A DNA stretch of 64,000 nt from Icerya purchasi (lineage: Eukaryota > Arthropoda > Insecta > Hemiptera > Monophlebidae): positions 490,317,352 through 490,381,351 of the forward strand of contig CM077115.1 in the NCBI GenBank assembly GCA_039619475.1. The letters run 5' to 3'. The notes beneath the pieces were generated by a model, which worked only from the letters and a program-made list of their open reading frames with translations, did no database searches and had not been told where the DNA came from. A program made the translations under genes and the position numbers. Positions 47,050 to 58,439 of this stretch are shown here, in pieces. Each line of letters opens with the position of its first letter. The first letter of the stretch is position 1.

Positions 47050-47704
47050 CAGGCCTGGATTTAGGGGGGTCTAGGGGGCTGCAGCCCCGGGCCCCGGCTT
47101 ATAAAGGAGCCTCCAAGAGACACCCACTTCCAACATGTAATAAAAAATTAATCTATCATTTTTCAAATGCATTAACTCTTTTTTAAAATAAATCGAATTA
47201 ACTTTACAGGAGCAAGTGCATTTTTTAATACATTTATTTGTTAATAATTTTGTATCCATTTTCATTTTCTCCTAGAGGAGGAAACTTCGTAATAGTAAAA
47301 TTTCGAGTTCTCTAAAAACGTACCGAAAATTTGTTTTAAGGTATAACCGAGTCGAAATCTACGTTTTTAGGAAATGTCTGTATGAATGTGTGTGCGTGTG
47401 TACACGCGCAATACACGCACACACACTATCCTTTTATGCAAATCTTTGGTTAAAATTTGCTGAAAAATTCATTGTTTAAAATAACATATATATATATATA
47501 TATATTTTATTGGCATCGAAAATTCTACCCATTGTATTATTTAGTTTTGTTTACAATATGTTAATTCGTGAATTCAAAATAATATAATTAAATTAAATTG
47601 AAGAAAATTTAGTTATTCTATAAAACTGATAATTTTGTCACTTTCGAAAAGGGTCCCTAATATTTCCGTAGTCCCGGGCCTATCACACTCTTAATCCGGG
47701 CCTG
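47050..47704. mobile_element. hAT-type non-autonomous element, copy 1
   Basis: The 655-bp element has inverted ends CAGGCCTGGATTTAGG and CTTAATCCGGGCCTG. It is flanked by a perfect 8-bp duplication AGTGTGAT (47042-47049 and 47705-47712). CAGG ends plus 8-bp duplications are the hAT signature. The interior has a G/C-rich palindromic GGGGCTGCAGCCCC block near the left end, (CA)n and (TA)n runs, and a 64-codon frame on the - strand (47071-47265). No transposase is encoded. Confidence 0.92.
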
Positions 47705-47712
47705 AGTGTGAT

Positions 47713-48759
47713 TATTTCGGTTTTTTAAATTTGAATTTAACTTTACCTATAAAAGATATATTTTTTTTTTTTTATTATTTTATTTACAACATGAATCGAT
47801 ACTTGTCAGCAATATTAAGTATATATAAATGAATTATGCTTGTGGTTTATATGTTTTATTAAAACTTTTTATATGAATTTTAGATGCGTGATCTTTCAGA
47901 CTATCGAGAAAGACTGCTGAAGTGTGGCCCTCAAAAAGACCATTTTCATAGAAACGAAAAGGGAATTATAAGAACGACAAAAATAAGTAGGAAAGAAAAC
48001 TTACAAGGATCGAAGAAATAATCGAGACGGAATACCATAAACAAAATAGAGAAATCATGAAGAAAATGGCAAGAAAAAAAAAGAATTCGAAAAAAATACG
48101 ATTAGTAATTTTATCGACGATATCGTCACCGAAAACGACTGCATTCATACTGAACTTTGTTGAAACAATGCGTGTTACAGATAATTGAACTGATGAAGGT
48201 CTCGTACAGTACATAGTAATCACACACCTGTAGACAATTACAGAAATTCAATAAAGAGTAACTGTAAAAATAATTTCGGGAATTCAGTTTAATACATATG
48301 AAAAGAAAACGAATTAGTTATGGATTTATTTTTTTCAGACTTTCCTAAGAAAATGCTTTTTATCGAACTTGAACAAAACATGAGAAGTACGACAAATGTA
48401 CAGCTGAAAATTATTATATGATCAAATACATATAATCATACTCTTAAACGATCAAATACCGACTAATAATAAATAAATAATTTTTTAATATAAAAATTGA
48501 ACTCCTTTTCGATTTTTGATATTCTTAATTTATGTTTTGAATATTTTGCCGGTTAAATTCGTTGTTACGTTGTAAACAAAATCCCGACCTTGATTCTTTT
48601 ATGTATTTTACCGCCTTTGATTGTAGTTCTACTATTATCCGTCTATTTAATATTTTCCTGTATATACACATGTAGTTCCAATACTTCTCTGCAGTGTGTT
48701 TTTAGTTTTAGTTTTTTTTGTTTATTGTTTTGGGATGACTGTGAATACCATTTGGCAAA
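47713..48759. other. No supported feature
   Basis: AT-rich; an 85-codon - frame (47966-48223) is hydrophobic and Phe-rich, with no recognised family. Confidence 0.4.
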
Positions 48760-48850
48760 TTTGAGTATACTTTGTATTGTGTTAGCTGATGATAGGCATA
48801 TCCCGAAAAAAGTTTCTAAAGTAAATTTATTATAGTAAATTTATTTTATA
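48760..48850 (+). repeat. Single-arm fragment of the palindromic element family (copy 3)
   Basis: TTGTGTTAGCTGATGAT, then ATCCCGAAAAAAGTTTCTAA and AGTAAATTTATT, match one arm of the elements at 5838-6090 and 20160-20610. No inverted partner arm lies next to it. The CTGATGA...GAAA core (48786-48807) is kept. Confidence 0.6.
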
Positions 48851-50420
48851 CTCGATTTTGTTTATTACCGAGGTATTTATTTATTTTATGTTTATAAATT
48901 TATACATAATATCGCATTTAAATGACATTAACAAAGTCCACAAAAATCTAAAGGGTCATTTCAAAAGATGACAATATTATTTTTAGTGATATTTAATTAA
49001 AATTTCAATATAAAATGTTAAATATAGTTACAGATAATATCACTCGTTAGTATATAATGAATTATTAATACGTATATTATTTAAATACGCCAGATGAGTA
49101 TGATCTTAATGGCGAACAACCAATGGTAGTCCGTTATGCTACTATTTAAATTTTCCTACCTTACAAATTCCAAATCCCGTTCGTCTATACACTTCTATTT
49201 TTACATAAGCGTGACGTGTAAAGAAAGAAAAAGGTAATTTCGCCGAGAAGATATTTTTACTTGTTTCGAATTCGATGTTATTTAAATGTTACTTCGGAAG
49301 AGCTAGAAATTTTTTACCGCATATTTAACGATTCGGAAAATGTAAATTTCACGACATTACCGGTAGACAGTATAAATTTACCGTTACATTGTAAACTTTT
49401 ACTAATTTCCCACCGTTTTAGATTAAGATTAAGGAGACGAGTAATGAGACGGACGTTCGATGGCTGCAAACTAGAACGAAGTAGAGGAATCTCTCAAATA
49501 AATCATAGAACAGATTTTTCGGTTGCAAACACTTTTATACGATTGTTTAAAAACACGGAAATATTAATAATGATTATAATTTTTAATTAGGCTAAAGAAT
49601 TTTTAAACACGTGTATCTTTACGCATATGCGATAATTTGCGTAATTTTGTTTTACATATTTCGTTTCTCACCGGGTAATTCTTTATTTTAATTAAATTAA
49701 AATATATCGTATCTTTTAAACGTAATTATTACTGAAATAATTAAATATACCCGAACGGAGAAAAAGTTAGTTGATCAAGTTTAATTCGTATGGTTAACAT
49801 TTTCAAAATTTCAATTTATTTTTGTGATGCGTTACAATTTTATAAACTTATTATTTGAACTAATTAATTCAAACTGTAGCCCATGAAGTAGAAATTCAGG
49901 TTATCAAACTAGGGTTTTTTTTTACTGGTTTAAGACGGTAACCAATTTCAGTTTGCGTTTAAATCGGCTGCTAAAATCCTAAGCGTCTCCTCGATAACGG
50001 AACTTGTTGCATCGTTGATAGTTTAAAGATTGAAATACTAAGATGTGTTTCTAAGTAATTTTAAATTCTAAGAGCGAAGTGATTTTTCTCAGAATGTGTC
50101 ATATACAACACGATAAGATTATATTATATAGAAAGTTAAATACGATGATACAAGTTTGAATTGTAAGTTGCAATTTGAATGGCAACTTGTACGAAGTTTT
50201 TCGTTAAATTGACTGAATTCAACTGTTGATGACTCATATTTTACCCTAATTTCTGATGACTACTCAGTCAGTATGCGATCTGATACTGTCAAAAATTGTT
50301 GAACTTAATTTGTTTTGTTCTTTTTTTTTTTTTTTTTTTTTTCGGTCAATCTTCGTATACATAGCATAATTTAATATAAAAGAAAAAAGGAAAGAAATGG
50401 GTTTTGATGATTGTAACATA
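48851..50420. other. No supported feature
   Basis: A + strand frame of 109 codons (49261-49590) has no recognised family and lacks an ATG at its start. A T-run lies at 50322-50342. Confidence 0.4.
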
Positions 50421-51739
50421 CACCCTGTCAAGAAAGTATCGGGAATTGTCAATTTAAATCTCCCGGGTAATAGCTAGGCAGATAATTTTTTTTTTCCAGG
50501 TTGGTACAACTGTTTTGTATTATGATGCCTATTTTTAGCGCGATCTGTCAACCAGTGTGTTTACAGCAGCTGTTAAAATCAGTCGACCTTGAAGTGTTTT
50601 GTCGAAGTTTTACAATGAGTGAAAATATTGAACAACGTACTTGTGTTAAATTCTGTGTTTCGAACGAAATTTCTTGTGCCGATACACTGAAAATGTTACA
50701 GAAGGCTTTTGGTGAATCTGCTTTATCAAAAACGCGGGTTTACGAGTGGTACAGAGCGTTCAAGGATGGTCGGGAGACGGTCGAAGACATGCCTCGCTCT
50801 GGACGGCCTTCAACGAGTGTGACCGATGATAACGTCGATAAAATCAAGGAAATCGTTGCTGAAAATTGTCATGTGAGCTTGAGAGAGATGGCTCATGGAT
50901 TGGGCATGTCACACGAGAGCGTACGTACGATTGTGCACGAAAAATTGGGTATGCAACGCGTTGCGGCTCGGCTTGTTCCGAAAGACCTGAATTTCTTTCA
51001 AAAAAAGTACCGAGAACAGGTAGCTGCAGACATGCTGGATCGAGCCAATTTGGATCCTACCTTCTTGGAAAAGATCATTACTGGTGACGAGACATGGGTG
51101 TACGAGTACGACACGCTTACGAACCAGCAATCGTCCGAATGGCGGCCAATTGGCGCGCCAAAGCCGAAAAAACCTCGCCAAAGCCGATCGAAAGTGAAGA
51201 TCATGTTGATTGTTTTCTTCGATATTCGAGGCGTGGTACACTATGAATATGTGCCAGCCGGACAGACAGTCACCAAAGAGTTTTACTTAAGTGTTTTGAG
51301 ACGTTTGAGAGAGGCTATCCGTCGTAAACGTAACGATTTGTGGGTCGACAATTCTTGGATTCTCCATCACGATAATGCGCCGTCTCACAAAGCCATAATT
51401 GTGAATGAGTTTTTGGCCAAACACTAGGTAAATATCATCGAACAACCGCCGTATTCACCAGATTTAGCACCCTGCGACTTCTTCCTATTCTCAAAACTCA
51501 AATTTCCGCTACGGGGAATGCGCTTCGAATCGATTGATGACATCAAGACGAATGCGACGCGAGAGCTAAAGGCCATCCCGGAAACCGCCTATCAGAAGTG
51601 CTTTGCCGAGTGGAAAAAGCGTTGGCATATGTGCATCGCTTCGAATGGATGTTATTTTGAAGGTGACAAAATAAATTTGGATGAAAATTAAAAATTGTTC
51701 GTTTTATTTAACAATTCCCGATACTTTCTTGACAGGGTG
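50421..51739 (+). mobile_element. mariner element 1, complete, near-intact
   Basis: The 1319-bp element has 29-bp inverted ends (CACCCTGTCAAGAAAGTATC then GGGAATTGT) that appear identical. It is flanked by TA dinucleotides (50419-50420 and 51740-51741), the mariner target duplication. Identical ends and one uninterrupted frame apart from a single stop point to recent insertion. Confidence 0.95.
50615..51691 (+). pseudogene. mariner transposase (DD34D) with one nonsense codon
   Basis: The ATG at 50615 (MSENIEQRTCVKFCVSNEIS) opens a 358-codon frame ending at TAA 51689-51691, broken only by TAG at codon 271 (51425-51427). The N-terminus carries two helix-turn-helix regions, with SKTRVYEWYRAFKDGRE and a GRPSTS linker. 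Catalytic residues are Asp158 (TGDETW), Asp253 (HHDNAPSH) and Asp288 (SPDLAPCDFFLF). The 34-residue spacing between the last two, counting the stop as a residue, is the mariner signature. Size and C-terminus are full length. Without suppression of the stop the product would lack the third Asp and be inactive. The open frame extends upstream of this ATG, but the start chosen matches family length. Confidence 0.93.
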
Positions 51740-51867
51740 TATTTTAGGTAAATAGGGGACCATGTGAATGGGTCCATTAAGAACTTGTACCGGAGAAAAT
51801 TGGATCTCGACTTGGTTTCAGAATCGCCGGCGGTACTCATAACCCGCATGTTGGCAACGAATCTGAT

Positions 51868-51885
51868 ATATATATATATATATAA
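51868..51885. repeat. (TA)n microsatellite
   Basis: About nine TA units between the two mariners. Confidence 0.85.
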
Positions 51886-51935
51886 TTAAAAGTACTCCGG
51901 GTGGTTCAGCAGCCGTTGATAGTTGTATATTTGTA

Positions 51936-53200
51936 TTAGGTCGTTCAGAAATTTCTTGCGTTTTTTAACGTTTAAGTTCAAATGCGCATATCTCAGCTTA
52001 AACCAAACTATATTAATCGAAATAAAAACCATTAGAATCAACACATCTTTGCCAACGAGAAACAGGTTTATTTATGCCGGTAGCGTAAAAATCCGGCGTG
52101 CCGGAAGCGACGAAATCATTGAAGGAATTTTTGGCATCCTCCTGGTTTTTGAAACATTTCTCTCTGAGAAAGTTGTCGAGGTGCTAAAAAAAGTGGTAGT
52201 AAGTGGACGAAAGGTCCGGCGAGTATGGTGGATGAAGCAGAAATTCGTTCAACTTCTGCAGGGTCGGTTGTACGACCGTCGTGGTGGAGAAGAATTGGTC
52301 CCTTTCTGTTGACCAATGCCGGGCACATACGTCGAAACTTCTGGTGCATTTCGTCGATTTGTTGACAGTATTTCTCCGCCGTAATCGTTTCGCCCGGATT
52401 CAGGAAGCTGTGATGGATGAGACCGGCTGCAGACCACCAAACACAGTCACCATCACCTCCTTTTAGTGCAATTTCGGTTTCGGGAAGTGTTGAGAAGCTT
52501 CGACGACGTCCAACCACTGCGCCGAACGTCGTTGATTATCGTAGAGGATCAACTTTTTATCGGACGTCGCAATCCGAACGAGAAACCGGTCGTTCTTGTT
52601 CCGCAGAAGAAGGGCAGACGACACCTCAAAATGACGATTTTTTTGATTTTCGTTCAATTCGTGCGGCACCCATTTCTTGAGCTTTTTCGACTTTCCAATT
52701 TCTTGCAGATGATTCGAAACGGTTCCCGTGACAACGACTAATTCTTCAGCAAGCTCCAGAACAATTGTGCGTGGATTGGCTTCGACTAAGGCTCTCACTT
52801 GGTCGTTTTCAACATCGGATGGCTGGCCACTGCGCTCGTTATCTTCAAGGCTCTCGTCACCATTGAGGAATTATCGAACCACGACTGTGCTGTACGTTTG
52901 TTAGTGGTTCCTAAGCTAAACGCATCATTGATATCGCGAGCTGTCTCGGCAGCTTTTCGGCCTAGCTTGAACTGGAACAAGAAAATCGAACGAATTTACC
53001 TCTTGTCCATGCTGTATTTAAAGTCCAGAAAAAAGTTACCAAATTATCTTAAAACAAAACGAGTACAACGACTAAATAGAGCGAAAAATACGCTTTAAAA
53101 TGATATATAAAGTCAAAGCAATATGGTAAAAATTTATTTTTGAAAATACGTCATTAAAATTACAATAACAAAAAACGCAAGAACTTTCTGAACGACCTAA
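51936..53200 (-). mobile_element. mariner element 2, complete but degenerate
   Basis: Inverted ends TTAGGTCGTTCAGAAA.TTC then TTGCGTTTTTT differ at one position over about 28 bp. If TTA is counted as part of the target, TA duplications lie at 51937-51938 and 53198-53199. The - strand codes for a decayed transposase from a different mariner lineage than element 1, about 200 bp away. Confidence 0.88.
52110..52985 (-). pseudogene. mariner transposase pseudogene
   Basis: The - strand pieces in order are FQFKLGRKAAETARDINDAF and NKRTAQSWFD (HTH region), then a frame change, LRALVEANPRTIVLELAEEL, a tail of the HTH2 region, WVPHELNENQKNRHFEVSSA, DKKLILYDNQRRSAQWLD, VWWSAAGLIHHSFLNPGETI, and LLHHDGRTTDPAEV. 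The last has HHDG instead of the usual HHDNA. Frameshifts and substitutions show it is inactive. Confidence 0.82.
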
Positions 53201-53382
53201 CACATCAGTGAATAATGATAAAAATTACCGTTGCATTTACGATGAAAATAGCATGTGCAGAAGTTGGTCATATCGCACGGTCTATGCTTTCTCGATTAAT
53301 TGGATTAAAAATTCACCTCCGGCTATTTACCTAATTCAAATGCCGCTGGTCGTTAGCAATTCTGACACTAAACTGACATACG

Positions 53383-53416
<34 letters not shown>

Positions 53417-54239
53417 ATCAGACTGACCCTTACTGCTTAATAAAAAATATATATACACGCATGTAAAAAAAATATATACATAATAATAATAATAGCCGGG
53501 GCATATATTTTTTCTTAATGAGAAGCAATTCACGAGCCTCGTTTGCTGTTAATTAACTGAAACAACACTATTCCAACATTTACACCGGTCGGATAAGATT
53601 ATGATAAAAGTTTTATCACCTCTCTCCGGTAATTATTTAAAGCGTAACGAACAGAAACACTTTATGCTATCACTCGTTAATTGAACTAATTTAATGTTGT
53701 ACAATTATTACATGGGTTGTTTTCGCGTGGTTAATGAAAAAAAATTCAATTTTTAATTGACCTTTGAGCATTTTGCCAAAAGCGTGGAATAGTGAAACAC
53801 TTTTTTTTAGGTAATTATCGGAAAAGCATAATATAGTCTACAAGCGATAATCAACGATTTCTACTACCGAGGTGCTGGTCTTTTCGATTACATCGCTGTT
53901 TTTGCGCTGGAGACGAAACCGTCGTCGATTATGTGTTCGCTATTTTGCGTATTAGACAAATTAAATATTTAAAAATTCGTATTTTAAACTGAGAAACGAA
54001 AAAACGAAAATTAATAGCTCTTCTATAACTTTTTCTTGACTTTATCGATTTAGACTATTTTATTTTTGTTCGAAATTGAGATCCGGAGCAGTTGCGAAAT
54101 TCCGAACGACGAGAGAGGTTCGAATTAAATTTGAAAATAATTAAAAAGTCGATGGAATAAATGAGAATACACGCATCACGTAAACAAGTCTCGTGTGTTA
54201 ATATTCCAAATATAATTAATAAAATGTGCACGAGAACGC
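53201..54239. other. No supported feature
   Basis: Contains an (AT)n tract at 53381-53410 and a (TA)/(AAT) tract at 53445-53495. No gene. Confidence 0.45.
53381..53410. repeat. (AT)n microsatellite
   Basis: Alternating TA ending in TGTGTG. Confidence 0.9.
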
Positions 54240-54910
54240 AACTAATACAATAATATAAGAACAAAAGCTACACGATTATAATCGAAACTAGTAGAGAATA
54301 AAAAAAACCAGAAAGGTCGCCAATGAAACAAGTGAGATAGTGTAAATGACATTGGAAGGAATGGATCAAGTAAAAATTTCATTCGAAAGAGGGAGAAATT
54401 TTCAAAAATGATGCGGTTATCATTTTTTGTAATGAAAAAATTTACCGCTTCGAGAGCATTAAAAATTGAGGTGAGCAAGATGGAAGTAGTGGGGGCGCGA
54501 AGTGGGGAAGATGCAGAAATATTAAACCGTTGTAAGTAGAATATCGAATTTCAAATAAAAGGAAAAAATCTATAGAAGAAGAATTAGGGGAAGAATTTTT
54601 TTTTGAGACTGAGAAGAGTGAATACCGCGAGTGAGAAACAAAGCTTATGAACGAGAAAGTACATCAACCACTGATCGCTGCAGAACGAACCAACGCATGT
54701 AATACCGTAGTTTGGACTGCAGAGTAGGTTTATTTAGGTAGAATGGAACAATAGATAAAGGGAAAAATGGAAATGTGATGGGTGAGAAGGCGGCGACTTG
54801 CGTGAATGTGGAAAACAGAAATAAAAAAAAAACACTCTCTTCGAATTTTCGAGAATCAGCAGAACGAAATAGCTCCGTTAGAAGAAAAAGTTGTTCACAG
54901 TGTAGCAAGA
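54240..54910 (-). pseudogene. RNase-H-type LINE relic, copy 3, strongly decayed
   Basis: The - strand segment around 54600-54690 reads LVRSAAISG, stop, CTFSFISFVSHSRYSLFSVS. It aligns with SLARSAATNGLFISRFLAQT and LYSLSYRSHHDF of the copy at 45941-46660. The remaining Phe/Ser/Leu-rich frames (54242-54478, 54645-54908) have the composition of this family but cannot be aligned with certainty. Confidence 0.45.
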
Positions 54911-55739
54911 CAATGGAAAAGAAAGTTCTAACCGTGAGATAGAGAAGGTGGCGTCAGATTCGTCGTTGTAATTTATGACGTGAGAAGGGAATTCAAGGAC
55001 GAAATAAAATTAAGACTAAAAATTCTGCTTTTAAAAATCTGCTGCCTATTTTGTACGAAAAATAACGTTACTTACAGGTATTTTCTTGGCAAGCCTGAGT
55101 AAAATACGTCGTCCTCCTTCCATGGATGGTTTTGTTTGCACCATACTATTTGCATTAGATAAAAGACAATTTCTCTGCGCCTAGCCTGAATCCTATAGAA
55201 CTTAGTGGAGCTTCGTTATCAACAACTCCGAGGATAATGGTTATTGCCGGGAGCCTTAAAAGAAAAAGACATCACCTTCAGACGGAAGCAGTAGAGCTAT
55301 CTTCTCCTACATCCGGTCGCATTTCAAGTAGAAATGCGTCCCATGTGCAACCGGTAAGTATGCAGCTTCTTTTACGCGTGCTTTCTAAACGATTAAAAGG
55401 AATGATTCAGCCCGCTGACAATGTGTTTCCAGCTTTTAGGATGTCCCCAACGACTTCGCAACCGAGCTCAGTTGAGGGTACATGGTTGCTTGCAGATACC
55501 AATAGACTCTGTCGCTAAATGGGTAAGACGCTCTCTGCTAAAGCCTTTGCGCATCATCTGCAACATGAAGGGGAAACCGATAAAGTAGACACTTTCCCTT
55601 ATTGAGGTACATATGCCATCGCAAAAAACCGCGCTAAGGTCTACTCGAACATACTGCTGCTACTGTCGGCTTACTGGTTGATGTCCTTTTTTAAATCTCG
55701 CACATGTCTAAAATCTCTCTCTTTGAATCGTGTATCCCT
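54911..55739. other. Unassigned, GC-richer interval
   Basis: Less AT-rich than its surroundings. A 93-codon + frame (55237-55518) and the text after it (55520-55640) look like decayed coding DNA, probably of an element, but I could not place it in a family. Confidence 0.35.
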
Positions 55740-57005
55740 CTAGAAGGGATATCGTGACACGGAAATACCGTCATTGTTGAGTAATTAGTTTACGCCATCT
55801 GTCTGTACGCTTCATGAACACATTCACTGGAGCTTATGCCGACAAATTTTCGAATCTCATCCGACCATCTTAGAGGTACAAGGCGATGACTTCGTTTTCC
55901 AAACGGTTTCCTCTCGACGAAGAGTGCCTCCAGTCCAATTGTCCGAACCACATGGCCGAAAAACCGTCCAATTCCGCTATGTACTTCCCAGTTAATAGAC
56001 GTTTTGGTTCACCAGTCTCCATTAATATATTGATTTGTTGGTCCCCTCGGCAGTCCGTGGGACCACCCGTAACATTTGTCTCCGGCACCATAACTCGAGA
56101 GATTCCATATACCTGCGTTCAGTCTGGTGCATCTTCTAGGTTTCAGCGCCATTTAAAAAAAGTCGAGAATACTAATGATTTTTCTAATTTTCACCTTCCT
56201 ATTTACTGTTTGATCATGTTAAATTTTTACTAATCGACCCATCACGCTTTTAGCTATTTACGTGCGATGTTGTATTTCTGCTTTGCAACCTCCGATATTC
56301 TAATCGATCCTAAGTATGTAAACTTATTAACCACTTCTATGCTGTCCGTTTGTTGTTAGGGAAGTTATCTTTAGAGATCAATCGATTATCATCATTTTAG
56401 TCCTTTTTTTTTCTGGTAATTATCAATCCGCATTCTTTACTAATTTGCTCCAACCTTTGAAAAAGGCAAATGATATTTTCAATACTTGTAATTATCAATG
56501 CGATATCATCAGCGTATCGGGAGTTTGATACTTTATGCCCATCAATTGGGAAACTATCGTTCTATTCTATTGTATCTTTTCCATCAGTATAATGTAATAT
56601 CCTCCTCACAATATATTCTGTATGTAGATTGAAAAGGAGTGGTGACGAAAGTAGAGACATACTTGCTCTCCACTTTGAAGTAATCAGAGTATATCGTTTT
56701 TCCCGTTTTAACTCAAGCTGTGTTCTGATCATATGGCTTTGCAATTAATGCGACTAAATGCTTTGGAGCTCCCATTCCCGTAAGAATTAACCATAATTTA
56801 CTGGACACAGTCGAACGCTTTATGAGAATCTACACAACACAGCATTACTTCTGTACCCTCTTGCTTTTTCAAGTAAGTAAAACGAATATAACATCTTGTC
56901 TCCTGTTTCTTCACCAACTTTTCGTGAAAGTTTTCATAGTTCCACCGATGTTTTCCTCTTCCAAAAGCGCTACAAAGTCCCCTCAAAAGGATCGCGTATT
57001 TGTAT
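55740..57005 (-). pseudogene. LINE relic with reverse transcriptase
   Basis: From high to low coordinates on the - strand: a pre-motif A segment KHRWNYENFHEKLVKKQETR; motif A VDSHKAFDCVQ (about 56800-56830); the SPLLFNLHTEYIVRR block (about 56590-56640); the active site YADDIALIITSIENI (about 56470-56515, Asp pair intact); KFTYLGSIRISE (about 56310); KSVMGRLVKI; a post-RT WCRRQMLRV block near 56070-56100; and ILMETGEPKRLLT. Stops and frameshifts are numerous. It is of the same broad LINE type as 12985-14880 but a separate copy. Confidence 0.78.
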
Positions 57006-57134
57006 TCTGAGAATCGAACTTTGTTGAATAAAAATTTTTAGCAGGACATATTGTAAACGGCTACCTTCTTGTTAGTACGCATTTTCAACATAGTTCGCTG
57101 CAAGATATACTCACATTATAGGAAGGGCACAAGA

Positions 57135-58260
57135 TTTTTTTTTCTTCTTTGAACCCCCTTTGAGCACGTCAGCAACGGATCTTCGTCCAGAAACGGCACG
57201 AGGGAAAAGGATCAGTCAGATGTATATTCAATCAGCTATTGATAAGATAAATGAACTGAAGATAGAAACAACGGAGATCGACGGAAACGATAAGATATAC
57301 GAAGCGCAATAAGGATTAGGGAGCTTGAGTGATAACGGAATACAAAGAAGTGCGTTCGTTCACGAAAGGATGGATATTCAAAGAAGATATGGTTAGGATC
57401 GCAGCCAGCTTCGTCGTCAGGATGATGAGGATAATTAAGGGAAAGTGCGAGACAAAAACGAAAACGTGAGGAAGGAAAAAGAGTATGATTGAGACGTAAA
57501 CGGATAATAGGGACAATAACGGATCGGCGAAGCGAAGGAAAATCGTAAAACCAAGGCCGGGTAGGAAGATTAGGTTGGATGGAAAAATAAAAGGAAGGTT
57601 AATTACAAAAGGAAGAAAATCTGACCACAATCTAACATGAAAGTTTTTACATAATCGGAGTAAATTAGAAGCGAGATTTTAGTGAAATAAAAACGGGAGA
57701 ATACAGCAATTTGAGCGAAGGATACTCTCTATCCCTATATGACTGGGGACCCAGAGCATATCAATGCGGATAGCATAAAGTGAGAAAAGAGTGTGAATGA
57801 AAGAGCGAATATGCAGGATAAAAAATTCAGAGGAGTAAGCGGGGAAGTGTGAGAAAATAGCTTTAAAAGCACACATGAAGTAAGAGATAATTAAATATTT
57901 AGAAAAAAAACGATGGGAGGAAATATAAATTAAGGAACGTAGAATGGCCATTAGCTCGGCCGTAAAGATAGTACAAAAGGAAGGGAGACGAAAAGATTCG
58001 GAGAAATGAATGCTCGGAATGATGAAAGAAGCTCCAACTCCATTCTTCGAACCATCCGTAAAAATAGCAATATGGGAAAGAAAATGAGATTCGTTATAAC
58101 TATAGAATTCCGGTATAACTGTTCCATAGGAAAGGAAGGGGACAAGATGAAAAGCATAATTCAGCGACCAAGTTTCAATGCAAAGTAGTCTGTAACAACA
58201 GTGAAGAAAGGACAAAAAGACGAGTTTATAAAAGGAGAAACATGTAAATACAGTGCTAAA
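57135..58260 (-). pseudogene. RNase-H-type (I-group) LINE relic, copy 4, with RNase H domain
   Basis: The frame 58215-57679 (178 codons, -) contains RNase H blocks: HIAIFTDGSKNGVGASFIIP (first Asp), TIFTAELMAILRSLIYISSH (Glu), then YLIISYFMCAFKAI, where the usual S-D is S-Y so the third acid is lost, and LWVPSHIGIE. The frame 57630-57316 continues with WSDFLPFVINLPF and RFADPLLSLLSVYV, matching the segment between RNase H and the zinc motif in copy 2. A T-rich tract near 57137-57150, followed by GAGCACGTCAGCAACGG, is the same 3' end as at 45950 (GGGCACGTCAACAGTGG). 5'-truncated, inactive. Confidence 0.8.
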
Positions 58261-58439
58261 TGTGTTCTTAAATGTAACTTAACATTTAATTCATGCGAAT
58301 TTTCATCAAAACTGGAACAATAACAAAAATGATAGACTTATGTTAAGGAGGGATGTTTCTGAGTATATAAATAGGGTAAAAATAATATATATATAGAGCA
58401 ATCTAAATATGCCGAAGAGGCCAAGCCGCTCAAGCAGAT

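Noticed and set aside
47071..47265. Candidate small gene inside the hAT-type elements
   Set aside because: Differences between the two copies are nearly all amino-acid changing, and the frame lies wholly within a non-autonomous transposon.
49261..49590. 109-codon + strand frame
   Set aside because: It starts without an ATG, is AT-driven, and no motif is recognisable.
50909..51241. 110-codon - strand frame in mariner 1
   Set aside because: Antisense shadow of the transposase.
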